A DNA stretch of 5,308 nucleotides, from contig SIRV01000108.1 in NCBI GenBank assembly GCA_004366195.1, positions 1-5,308 of the forward strand, given 5' to 3'. The notes under the pieces were generated by a model. That model saw only the letters and a list, made by a program, of their open reading frames with translations, searched no databases and was not told where the DNA came from. This DNA comes from Actinomycetota bacterium. Its GTDB lineage: Bacteria; Actinomycetota; UBA4738; HRBIN12. How positions within the stretch are numbered: the stretch's first letter is position 1; each line of letters begins with the position of its first letter. Shown here in pieces: positions 1-5,288 of the stretch. Made by a program: the position numbers and the translations under genes.

Positions 1-911
1 TCTGCGCGACGGCGGACGAGCTCGCCCGCTACGCCAGGCTGCTGCTGAACCGGGGCGCGCGGGTGCTCCGGCCGGAGAGCTTCGAGCTCATGACCCGACC
101 GGTGGCCGAGGATCCGAGCTCACCCGGGCACGTGTACGGCTACGGGCTGAAGTGGATCGACGGGCGCCTGCTCGGTCACTCCGGCGGCATGATCGGCTTC
201 ACCGCGTACCTGCTCGTCGACCCGCGCGCCGGCGTCGGGGCGGCCCTGCTGATGAACTCGGCGTTCGGGCGCCGGCTGGAGGCGATCCGGTTCGCCCTCG
301 ACTGTCTGGCGGCGGCCGTCGAGGGTGCGGCCCTTCCCGAGGTCCCGGAGCCCGCGCCGCGCGAGCGCGTGCCGGATGCGGCCTCGCTGGCGGGAACGTT
401 CACCGACGAGCTCGGCGCCGTCGAGCTCGCGGCCGAGGGCGAGCGCCTGTTCCTCGCGGAGGGGGGAGACCGGGCGCCGCTCGTGCCGCTCGAGGGCGGG
501 CGCTTCGTCGTCGACGACCCCGCGCGCGAGCGTTACCCGATCGGCGTGGGGCGCGGGGACGGGCGGGCGGTGGAGCTCCGCTGGGGCCCCCGGTGGCTGC
601 GGGCGCCCGGGAGGCCCGACCGGGCCGAGCCGTCACCCGAGCACCGGGCGTTCGCCGGCCGCTACCGGAGCTGGAACCCCTGGGCGCCGGGGTTCGAGGT
701 GTTCGCCCGCCGCGACGGGCTGTGGCTGGAGATGCTCGGCAGCACGGCCGACGTGGAGGACTCGCAGCCCCTCACGCCCCTGCCGGACGGGTCCTTCGCG
801 GTGGGGGAGCCGCCGACGCCGAGCCGGATCCGATTCGACCTCGAGATCGGCGGTCTGCCGCGGCGCGCCTGGCTCGACGCCGCGCCCTTCTACCGGTCCG
901 ACGTCCCCTGA
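1..911 (+). CDS. Beta-lactamase-like serine hydrolase (class C / peptidase S12 family), 3' part only
   Basis: The reading frame is open from the left edge (first whole codon at 3) to TGA at 909-911, giving 302 visible residues; the true start is off-window. The visible part begins inside the penicillin-binding-fold domain: a helix with DELARYARLLLNRG, then YGYGLKW, then HSGGMIGF with the H-S-G triad at visible residues 59-61. H-S-G replaces the KTG box, as is common in this family of esterases, peptidases and beta-lactamase homologues. The nucleophile SxxK and the YxN motif must lie upstream and cannot be checked. After about residue 100 come two similar beta-rich C-terminal units, starting LAGTF (129) and FAGRY (217), resembling the lipocalin-like appendages often attached to such hydrolases. 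Substrate unknown. The gene converges on the fatty-acid operon and nothing suggests a functional link. Family is confident; specific activity is not inferable. Confidence 0.88.
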   Translation, partial: CATADELARYARLLLNRGARVLRPESFELMTRPVAEDPSSPGHVYGYGLKWIDGRLLGHSGGMIGFTAYLLVDPRAGVGAALLMNSAFGRRLEAIRFALDCLAAAVEGAALPEVPEPAPRERVPDAASLAGTFTDELGAVELAAEGERLFLAEGGDRAPLVPLEGGRFVVDDPARERYPIGVGRGDGRAVELRWGPRWLRAPGRPDRAEPSPEHRAFAGRYRSWNPWAPGFEVFARRDGLWLEMLGSTADVEDSQPLTPLPDGSFAVGEPPTPSRIRFDLEIGGLPRRAWLDAAPFYRSDVP

Positions 912-2137
912 CCGAGGGCCCGGAAGGCGACGCAGGCGTTCTGCCCGCCGAACCCGAACGAGTTCGAGATCGCCAGGCGCACGGGGAGCTCCCGCGCCTC
1001 GTTCGGCACGTAGTCGAGGTCGCACTCGGGGTCGGGGTGCTCGTAGTGGATCGTGGGGGGGACCACGCCGCGGGCGATGGCGAGGGCGCAGACGGCCCCC
1101 TCGACCGCCCCGGCCGCGCCGAGCATGTGACCGGTCATCGACTTCGTCGAGGAGACGGCGAGCGCTCTCGCATGCTCACCGAAGACGGCCTTGATCGCCA
1201 CGGTCTCCGCCGCGTCGTTCAGCGGCGTGGAGGTGCCGTGGGCGTTCACGTAGTCGACCTCGGTGAGCTCGGCACCGGCGTCCTCGAGCGCGCGACGCAT
1301 GGCCAGGACCGCCCCCGAGCCCTTGGGGTCGGGGGCGGTGATGTGGTAGGCATCGGCGCTCGCGCCGTAGCCGGCGACCTCGCAGTAGATGCGGGCCCCA
1401 CGGGCACGTGCGTGCTCCTCGGACTCCAGCACCAGCGCGCAGGCGCCCTCCGCCAGGACGAAGCCGTCGCGCTCGGCGTCGAAGGGGCGGGAGGCCGTCT
1501 CGGGGTCCGGGTTCCTCGTGAGGGCCGTCATCTGCGAGAAGGCGGCGACGGTGAGGGGCAGGGTCGCCGCCTCCGATCCCCCGGCGATGCAGAGGTCCAG
1601 GTACCCGTCGCGCACGAGGCGCATCGCCTCGCCGAGGGCATGGTTGGAGGAGGCGCAGGCCGAGATGGTGCAGAGGTTCGGGCCAGTGTAGCCGAACAGC
1701 ATCGCGATGTGCCCGGCGGGGGCGTTCGCCATCAGCATCGGCACCATGAACGGGGAGACCCGCCCCGGCCCCCGCTCCAGCATCACCGAGTGCTGGGCGA
1801 GGAGCGTCTCGATGCCGCCGATCCCGGTCGCGAACACGGCGCCGGCCCGCTCCGAGGGCGGTTCGGGACGCCCTGCGTCCTCCCACGCGAGCTTCGCCGC
1901 GGCGATGGCGAAGTGCGTGAAGCGGTCGGTGCGGCGGACCTCCTTGGGGTCGAGCCACGCGCCGGGGTCGAACTCCGGCACCTCGCCGGCGAGCGTCACG
2001 GGGAGCCCCTCCGTCTCGAACCGGGTGATCCGGCGGATCCCGTTGCGGCCCGAGGTCAGGCCCTCCCAGAAGGCGTCGACGCCGGTCCCGACCGGGGTGA
2101 CCGGCCCGATGCCCGTGACGACGACCCGTCGGCCCAC
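890..2137 (-). CDS. fabF: 3-oxoacyl-[acyl-carrier-protein] synthase II (KAS II)
   Basis: Elongating condensing enzyme of FAS-II: it joins acyl-ACP and malonyl-ACP with loss of CO2 to make 3-ketoacyl-ACP in the cytosol. The product is 415 aa, normal for FabF. It starts MGRRVVVTGIGPVTPVG, the family N-terminus. The thiolase-fold triad is Cys161 (in SACASSNHA), His300 (NAHGTSTPLND) and His337 (TKSMTGHMLGAAG), with the conserved Lys332; the glycine-rich gating loop SNSFGFGGQN is at 391-400. The start codon is GTG at 2137-2135, 4 nt after the acpP stop, with no good SD, so translation is probably coupled to acpP. The stop is TAG at 892-890. It is the last gene of the operon and its last 22 bp overlap the end of the convergent hydrolase gene. 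The Cys-His-His triad rules out a FabH-type KAS III. FabB versus FabF is not strictly separable by eye, but position after acpP favours FabF. Confidence 0.96.
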   Translation of the reverse strand: MGRRVVVTGIGPVTPVGTGVDAFWEGLTSGRNGIRRITRFETEGLPVTLAGEVPEFDPGAWLDPKEVRRTDRFTHFAIAAAKLAWEDAGRPEPPSERAGAVFATGIGGIETLLAQHSVMLERGPGRVSPFMVPMLMANAPAGHIAMLFGYTGPNLCTISACASSNHALGEAMRLVRDGYLDLCIAGGSEAATLPLTVAAFSQMTALTRNPDPETASRPFDAERDGFVLAEGACALVLESEEHARARGARIYCEVAGYGASADAYHITAPDPKGSGAVLAMRRALEDAGAELTEVDYVNAHGTSTPLNDAAETVAIKAVFGEHARALAVSSTKSMTGHMLGAAGAVEGAVCALAIARGVVPPTIHYEHPDPECDLDYVPNEARELPVRLAISNSFGFGGQNACVAFRALGQGTSDR

Positions 2138-2141
2138 GATC

Positions 2142-2390
2142 TCAGGAGACCCCGAGCTTCTGGGCCACGAGCGCGATGGCCTGCCCGACCGTCTTCACGC
2201 CCTCCATCTCCTCCTCGGGGATCTCGATGTTCCACTCCTCCTCGAGGGCGAGGACGGCCTCCACCAGGTCGAGGGAGTCGGCGTTCAGGTCCTCGGCGAA
2301 CCGGGCGTCCGGCACCACCTGGGACTCGTCGACCGCGAGCTGCTCGGCGAGCACCTTGCGGACCCGTGTCTCGATCTCCGCCCTGTCCAT
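2142..2390 (-). CDS. acpP: Acyl carrier protein
   Basis: Small acidic four-helix carrier of growing acyl chains for FAS-II. Eighty-two residues, starting MDRAEIETRVRKVLAEQLAV. The phosphopantetheine attachment site is Ser39 in the signature DLNADSLDLVE, followed by the acidic recognition helix II (VEAVLALEEEWNIEIPEEEME) that docks partner enzymes. ATG at 2390-2388 is chosen over the upstream in-frame GTG at 2420 because a perfect SD (AAGGAGG, 2395-2401) lies just ahead of it and family members begin there; the longer version would add ten residues (MVRPDDQGGS) unlike any ACP. It sits between fabG (55 bp upstream) and fabF (4 bp downstream), the usual place for the fatty-acid ACP, so it is almost certainly AcpP rather than a polyketide carrier. 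It has the strongest SD in the operon, which fits the high ACP levels cells need. Confidence 0.97.
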   Translation of the reverse strand: MDRAEIETRVRKVLAEQLAVDESQVVPDARFAEDLNADSLDLVEAVLALEEEWNIEIPEEEMEGVKTVGQAIALVAQKLGVS

Positions 2391-2394
2391 GGAA

Positions 2395-2401
2395 CCTCCT
2401 T
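2395..2401 (-). promoter_or_regulatory. Ribosome binding site of acpP
   Basis: Reads AAGGAGG on the minus strand, a perfect match to the anti-SD core, with 4 nt (TTCC) before the acpP ATG. It decides the ACP start at 2390 against the longer in-frame option. It is the best SD in the window. Confidence 0.85.
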
Positions 2402-2429
2402 GGTCGTCTGGTCGCACCATGCTAGGGGG

Positions 2430-2445
2430 TCGGGCCCCGGCCCGA
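2430..2445 (-). repeat. GC hairpin immediately after the fabG stop codon
   Basis: A perfect inverted repeat, TCGGGCC-CC-GGCCCGA on the plus strand, abuts the fabG TAG (2448-2446). In RNA it could form six G:C-rich pairs with a 4-nt loop, or five with a 6-nt loop. No U-run follows in the direction of operon transcription (next bases CCCCCTAGC), so it is not a canonical intrinsic terminator. It may act as an mRNA stabiliser, processing boundary or partial attenuator between fabG and acpP, but with GC this high chance symmetry is also possible. Confidence 0.45.
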
Positions 2446-3189
2446 CTACGCCGTGAGGCCGCCGTCCACCGGGATCACCGCGCCGTTCACGTACGAGGCC
2501 TCCTCGGACATGAGGAACCGCACGACCGCGGCGACCTCCTCGAGCCTGGCGGTCCGGCCGAGGGGCGTCTGGTCCACGTAGAAGGCCCGCGCCTGCTCGG
2601 TGAGGTGCGAGGTCATGTCGGTGTCGACGAGCCCCGGGCAGACGGCGTTCACCGTGATGCCCTTCGCGCCCACCTCGCGGGCGAGGGACCGGGTGAACCC
2701 GACGAGGGCGCTCTTGGAGGCGGCGTAGGCGGTCTGGCCCGCGTTCCCGCGGAGCGCGACCGCCGACGAGACGTTCACGATCCGGCCCCAGCGGGCCCGG
2801 AGCATCGTGCGGAGGGCCGCCTGGGTGACGAGGAACGCGCCGCGGACGTTCGTGTCCATCGTGCGGTCGAAGACGTCCATCGGGTACTTGAGCAGGAGCC
2901 CGTCCTGGCTGAACCCCGCGTTGTTCACCAGCCCGGTGACGGGGCCGAGCTCCTCGACGATGCGGGCGAATGCCTCCCGGACCGAGCCCTCGTCCAGGGT
3001 GTCGAGACGGACGACGGCGCCCGCGCCCCCGGCCCGCTCGATCGCCTCCAGCGCCTCCTTCGCGTCGGTGTCGCTCGTGCGGTAGCCGATGGCCACGCGC
3101 CATCCCCCGGCCGCGAGGGCCTCCGCGCAGGCCCTTCCGATCCCGCGCGAGCCCCCGGTGACGACGGCGACCTTCTCGGGATCGCTCAT
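2446..3189 (-). CDS. fabG: 3-oxoacyl-[acyl-carrier-protein] reductase
   Basis: NADPH-dependent reduction of 3-ketoacyl-ACP to (R)-3-hydroxyacyl-ACP, the first reductive step of FAS-II. The product is a 247-aa classical short-chain dehydrogenase/reductase. The Rossmann glycine motif TGGSRGIG is at 11-18, with Arg15 and Arg37 (YRTSD) placed to favour NADPH. NNAG is at 89-92. The catalytic tetrad is Asn114, Ser142, Tyr155 and Lys159 (YAASK). The C-terminus (YVNGAVIPVDGGLTA) is typical of FabG. The ATG at 3189-3187 overlaps the fabH stop in an ATGA arrangement; it has no good SD, so translational coupling is likely. Longer in-frame starts (for example at 3210 or 3222) would add residues encoded inside fabH and not seen in the family. 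Many SDRs look alike, but operon position makes FabG by far the best call. Confidence 0.95.
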   Translation of the reverse strand: MSDPEKVAVVTGGSRGIGRACAEALAAGGWRVAIGYRTSDTDAKEALEAIERAGGAGAVVRLDTLDEGSVREAFARIVEELGPVTGLVNNAGFSQDGLLLKYPMDVFDRTMDTNVRGAFLVTQAALRTMLRARWGRIVNVSSAVALRGNAGQTAYAASKSALVGFTRSLAREVGAKGITVNAVCPGLVDTDMTSHLTEQARAFYVDQTPLGRTARLEEVAAVVRFLMSEEASYVNGAVIPVDGGLTA

Positions 3190-4181
3190 GCGTGCGTCCA
3201 TCGGATCAGCGTGGCGCCCCACGCGAGGCCGGCTCCGAAGGAGGTGAGCAGGACGAGCTGGCCCGGGCGGAGGCGTCCCGCGCGGTACGCGCGGTCGAGG
3301 GCGATGGGGATGGAGGCCGCGGAGGTGTTGCCGACCTCGGCCACGTCGATCACGGCGCGGTCAGGGCCGATGCCGAGGCGCTCGGCCACGGCCACCATGA
3401 TGCGCGCGTTGGCCTGATGGGGGATGAGCACGTCCACGTCGTCCGGGGTGTGGCCCGCCTTCTCGAGGAGCGCGCGGCACGCCGCGGCCATCTCCACGAC
3501 GGCGCGCTTGAACACCTCGCGGCCGGCCGGCATGCGGATGCTGTGGTCGCGGGCGACGACGGTCTCCGGGGAGGCGGGACGCGCCGAGCCCCCCGCTGGG
3601 ATGATGAGGATCTCGGCGGCGCGCCCATCGGCCCCGAGGAGCGAGCCGAGGACGCCGGGGGTCTCCGAGCGTCGCAGCACGACGGCGCCGGCCCCGTCGC
3701 CGAACAGCACGCAGGTGCTGCGGTCGGTGAAGTCCAGCACCCGCGAGAGGACCTCCGCCCCGAGCACGAGGACCGTGTCGGCGGCGCCGGACTCGACGAA
3801 GGCCGTGGCGGTGGCGATGGCGTAGGAGAACCCCGCGCAGGCCGCGTTCACGTCGAACGCGGGGCAGCTGACGCCGAGCTTCCGCTGGACCCAGACGGCG
3901 GTGGCGGGGATCGGCGTGTCGGGCGTGAGGGTGGCGCACACGATGAGGTCGAGCTGCTCGGGCGAGACGCCCGCGTCCTCCAGCGCTCGGCGCGCCGCGA
4001 CGACCGCGAGGTCGGAGGTGGCCTCCTCGTCGGCGGCGAAGCGACGCTCGGCGATGCCGGTGCGCTCGCGGATCCACTCGTCGCTCGTGTCCACGAGACC
4101 CTCGAACCAGGCGTTCGGCACGACCCGCTCCGGCAGGTGCGAGCCGAGCCCGGCGATGGTGGCGTGGCGCCCCACGGTCAT
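3186..4181 (-). CDS. fabH: 3-oxoacyl-[acyl-carrier-protein] synthase III (KAS III)
   Basis: Starter condensing enzyme: acyl-CoA plus malonyl-ACP gives 3-ketoacyl-ACP, initiating FAS-II. The product is 331 aa. The KAS III triad is Cys115 (VNAACAGFSYA), His255 (IPHQANARI) and Asn285 (GNTSAAS). The conserved DTSDEWIRERTGI at 31-43 contains the CoA-binding Trp36, and the C-terminus has the family's FGAGLAWGATLIRW. By alignment from memory with E. coli FabH, the starter-pocket residue Phe87 corresponds to Ile91 here, so the starter may not be acetyl-CoA. ATG at 4181-4179 is chosen because GAGGAGG lies 6 nt upstream and the protein then begins directly before the first beta-strand; the longer in-frame start at 4241 adds a 20-residue arginine-rich stretch with no family match. 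The end overlaps fabG by 4 bp (ATGA). Confidence 0.96.
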   Translation of the reverse strand: MTVGRHATIAGLGSHLPERVVPNAWFEGLVDTSDEWIRERTGIAERRFAADEEATSDLAVVAARRALEDAGVSPEQLDLIVCATLTPDTPIPATAVWVQRKLGVSCPAFDVNAACAGFSYAIATATAFVESGAADTVLVLGAEVLSRVLDFTDRSTCVLFGDGAGAVVLRRSETPGVLGSLLGADGRAAEILIIPAGGSARPASPETVVARDHSIRMPAGREVFKRAVVEMAAACRALLEKAGHTPDDVDVLIPHQANARIMVAVAERLGIGPDRAVIDVAEVGNTSAASIPIALDRAYRAGRLRPGQLVLLTSFGAGLAWGATLIRWTHA

Positions 4182-4187
4182 GGACCC

Positions 4188-4194
4188 CCTCCTC
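4188..4194 (-). promoter_or_regulatory. Ribosome binding site of fabH
   Basis: Reads GAGGAGG on the minus strand with a 6-nt spacer (GGGTCC) to the ATG at 4181. The strong match and ideal spacing fix the fabH start and show it can be translated independently of fabD, whose stop is 66 bp upstream. Confidence 0.8.
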
Positions 4195-4202
4195 GCACGG
4201 TG

Positions 4203-4214
4203 ATGCTCGAGCAT
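4203..4214. promoter_or_regulatory. Perfect 12-bp palindrome upstream of fabH
   Basis: ATGCTCGAGCAT is a perfect 12-bp palindrome in the fabD-fabH gap, 8 bp upstream of the fabH SD. Its AT-containing ends stand out from the GC-rich surroundings. It could be a dimeric regulator site or a short hairpin in the mRNA close to the ribosome site. It does not match the FapR operator I know, and no regulator gene is in the window. Function is inferred only from symmetry and position. Confidence 0.35.
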
Positions 4215-4224
4215 AGCGCGGGGC

Positions 4225-4239
4225 GCGGGCGGTGCCCGC
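4225..4239 (-). repeat. GC hairpin after the fabD stop codon
   Basis: GCGGGC-GGT-GCCCGC on the plus strand, a perfect 6-bp inverted repeat with a 3-nt loop, begins 8 nt after the fabD TGA (4250-4248) in the direction of transcription. No U-run follows, so it is unlikely to be a full intrinsic terminator. Its position mirrors the hairpin after fabG at 2430-2445. Chance symmetry in GC-rich DNA is not excluded. Confidence 0.35.
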
Positions 4240-4247
4240 ATGCCGGC

Positions 4248-5171
4248 TCAGACGGAGGCCGCGAGGGCCGCGGCGTCCGCCGGCGAGCCGACGGCCACCG
4301 CCCGGACCCCCGGCGCCGCTCGCTTGGCGAGGCGCGTCAGGACGTCCCCGGGACCCGCCTCGACGAGGAGGTCGGCCCCGGCCTCGACGAGCGAGCGCAC
4401 GCAGCGGTCCCAGCGGACGGGCGAGACGACCTGGCGCTTCAGCAGCTCCCGCAGGGCCGCCGGGTCGGCCGTGAGCTCGCCCGTCACGTTCTCCGCGACC
4501 GGCATCCGCGGCGGGCGGAAGGTGGCGGCGTCGATGGCCCGCGCGAGGGGCTCGGCGGCCGGCTCCATCAAGGGGGAGTGGAACGCCCCGGCGACGTTGA
4601 GCCGCACCGCGCGGATCCGTCGCTCGGCGGCGGCCCGCTCGGCGCGCTCGACGGCCGCCACCGACCCGGAGAGGACGACCTGCTGGGGGGAGTTCTCGTT
4701 CGCCACGACGAGGACGTCGTCCCCACGGACCTCCTCGCACAGACGGGCGGCGTCCTCCGGTCCCACCCCGAGGAGCGCGCACATCGCTCCCCGCCTCCTC
4801 CGCCCCGCCTCGGCCATGGCCCGACCGCGGACGAGGACGATCCCGAGCGCGTCGGGCAGGCCGACCGCGCCAGCGGCGACGAGGGCGGTGAGCTCGCCGA
4901 GCGAATGGCCAGCGGCGGCGAGGAAGGTCACCCCCTCGGCCTCGAGCACCCGGAAGGCCGCGAGCCCGCAGGCGAGGAGCGCGGGTTGGACGAAGTCGGT
5001 GGCCGCGAGCGCCGCCTCGTCGCGACAACCCTCGACCACGTCTCGACCCAGCGCCGCCGAGGCGGCCTCGAGGATCTCCCGGCCCGCCTCGTGCTCGACC
5101 CAGGGATCGGCCATGCCGGGGAACTGGGACCCCTGCCCGGGGAAGACCACCGCCGCGCGCATCCCGCCCAC
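4248..5171 (-). CDS. fabD: Malonyl-CoA:ACP malonyltransferase
   Basis: Transfers malonyl from CoA to the phosphopantetheine of ACP, supplying the extender for FabH and FabF. With the GTG start at 5171 it has 307 aa, normal for FabD. Counting from that GTG: GQGSQ at 12-16, nucleophile Ser90 in GHSLGE, the CoA-carboxylate-binding Arg115 in VRGR, and catalytic His198 in AGAFHSPLME. The C-terminal subdomain has EAGPGDVLTRL. GTG at 5171 is preferred because GGGAGG lies 5 nt upstream; the ATG at 5162 (304 aa, MRAAVVFPGQGSQ) is the main alternative and lacks a well-spaced SD. The frame stays open to the right edge, but residues upstream of GTG do not resemble FabD. A run of four arginines precedes GAMCALLG. 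First gene of the operon as seen here. Function confident, start less so. Confidence 0.95.
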   Translation of the reverse strand: MGGMRAAVVFPGQGSQFPGMADPWVEHEAGREILEAASAALGRDVVEGCRDEAALAATDFVQPALLACGLAAFRVLEAEGVTFLAAAGHSLGELTALVAAGAVGLPDALGIVLVRGRAMAEAGRRRRGAMCALLGVGPEDAARLCEEVRGDDVLVVANENSPQQVVLSGSVAAVERAERAAAERRIRAVRLNVAGAFHSPLMEPAAEPLARAIDAATFRPPRMPVAENVTGELTADPAALRELLKRQVVSPVRWDRCVRSLVEAGADLLVEAGPGDVLTRLAKRAAPGVRAVAVGSPADAAALAASV

Positions 5172-5176
5172 GAACG

Positions 5177-5182
5177 CCTCCC
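5177..5182 (-). promoter_or_regulatory. Ribosome binding site deciding the fabD start
   Basis: Reads GGGAGG on the minus strand. It is 5 nt from the GTG at 5171 but 14 nt from the ATG at 5162, so it supports initiation at GTG. A GGGCGGG run directly before the ATG is too close to serve as an SD for it. Confidence 0.6.
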
Positions 5183-5205
5183 GAATCTCATCCCTCGTTG
5201 GATGC

Positions 5206-5288
5206 CCAAACCCTACCTCAGGTCGGCCTGCAGCCTCTCGGTCATCTCGGTTGGCCGCGACGAACCGAGCCTGAGGTTGAGGGTTCGG
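5206..5288. repeat. Long interrupted inverted repeat upstream of fabD (leader hairpin or operator)
   Basis: Read on the minus strand, the arm at 5288-5265 pairs with the arm at 5226-5206. CCGAACCCT pairs with AGGGTTTGG (one G-U), then ACCTCAGG with CCTGAGGT, then TCGG with CCGA. Two bulges break the stem: CA at 5279-5278 and C at 5269. This gives about 21 pairs around a 38-nt interior. The interior can also form a separate hairpin, CTCGGTT (5246-5252) with AACCGAG (5263-5269), which competes with the TCGG/CCGA pairs. The element ends 35 bp upstream of the fabD GTG. No U-run follows, so it could be an operator pair, a leader RNA structure, or the end of an upstream transcript. Symmetry is directly seen; function is inferred. 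Confidence 0.5.
5210..5215 (-). promoter_or_regulatory. Possible -10 element of the fab operon promoter
   Basis: TAGGGT on the minus strand fits the TANNNT pattern of housekeeping sigma -10 boxes, in a locally less GC-rich stretch 38 bp upstream of the fabD GTG. No convincing -35 hexamer sits 16-19 bp further upstream; the nearest resemblance, ATGACC at 5245-5240, is 24 bp away. It lies inside one arm of the inverted repeat at 5206-5288. Weak candidate only; the operon might instead be transcribed from beyond the right edge. Confidence 0.2.

Larger units (their letters stand above)
890..5171 (-). other. FAS-II operon fabD-fabH-fabG-acpP-fabF
   Basis: Five minus-strand genes follow one another with gaps of 66 bp (fabD-fabH), a 4-bp overlap (fabH-fabG), 55 bp (fabG-acpP) and 4 bp (acpP-fabF). 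No intrinsic terminator or opposing gene interrupts them, so one transcript is expected. The two larger gaps precede the genes with the strongest ribosome sites (fabH, acpP); the two tight junctions precede genes with weak or no SD (fabG, fabF), which suggests translational coupling. Dehydratase and enoyl reductase genes are absent and must lie elsewhere. No recognisable terminator is seen beyond fabF, where the transcript runs into the antisense of the hydrolase gene. Confidence 0.85.

Noticed and set aside
63..911. Treating GTG at 63 as the true start of the serine hydrolase
   Set aside because: The frame continues upstream to the window edge with family-like sequence (DELARYARLLLNRG), and a start here would remove the catalytic SxxK and YxN motifs.
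956..967. Small palindrome CGAAC-GA-GTTCG near the end of fabF as a possible terminator
   Set aside because: It lies inside the conserved fabF codons for the GFGG loop, with too short a loop and no U-run.
152..2425. 757-codon plus-strand open frame spanning the hydrolase end, fabF and acpP antisense
   Set aside because: It is rich in Arg, Ala, Gly and Pro with no domain, and lies antisense to fabF and acpP, which have intact catalytic motifs. Long shadow frames are expected at this GC content.
2425..2448. Intrinsic terminator between fabG and acpP
   Set aside because: The hairpin is not followed by a U-run on either strand, and acpP and fabF lie in the same direction directly downstream.
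3361..5028. 555-codon minus-strand open frame across fabH and fabD
   Set aside because: It is a shifted-frame shadow of fabH and fabD, with low-complexity Arg/Gly/Ala-rich translation and no recognisable family.
5213..5245. Ten-codon leader peptide MTERLQADLR for attenuation of the fab operon
   Set aside because: There is no SD ahead of its ATG, no run of a regulatory amino acid and no U-run terminator after the stem, so a classical attenuator is not supported.
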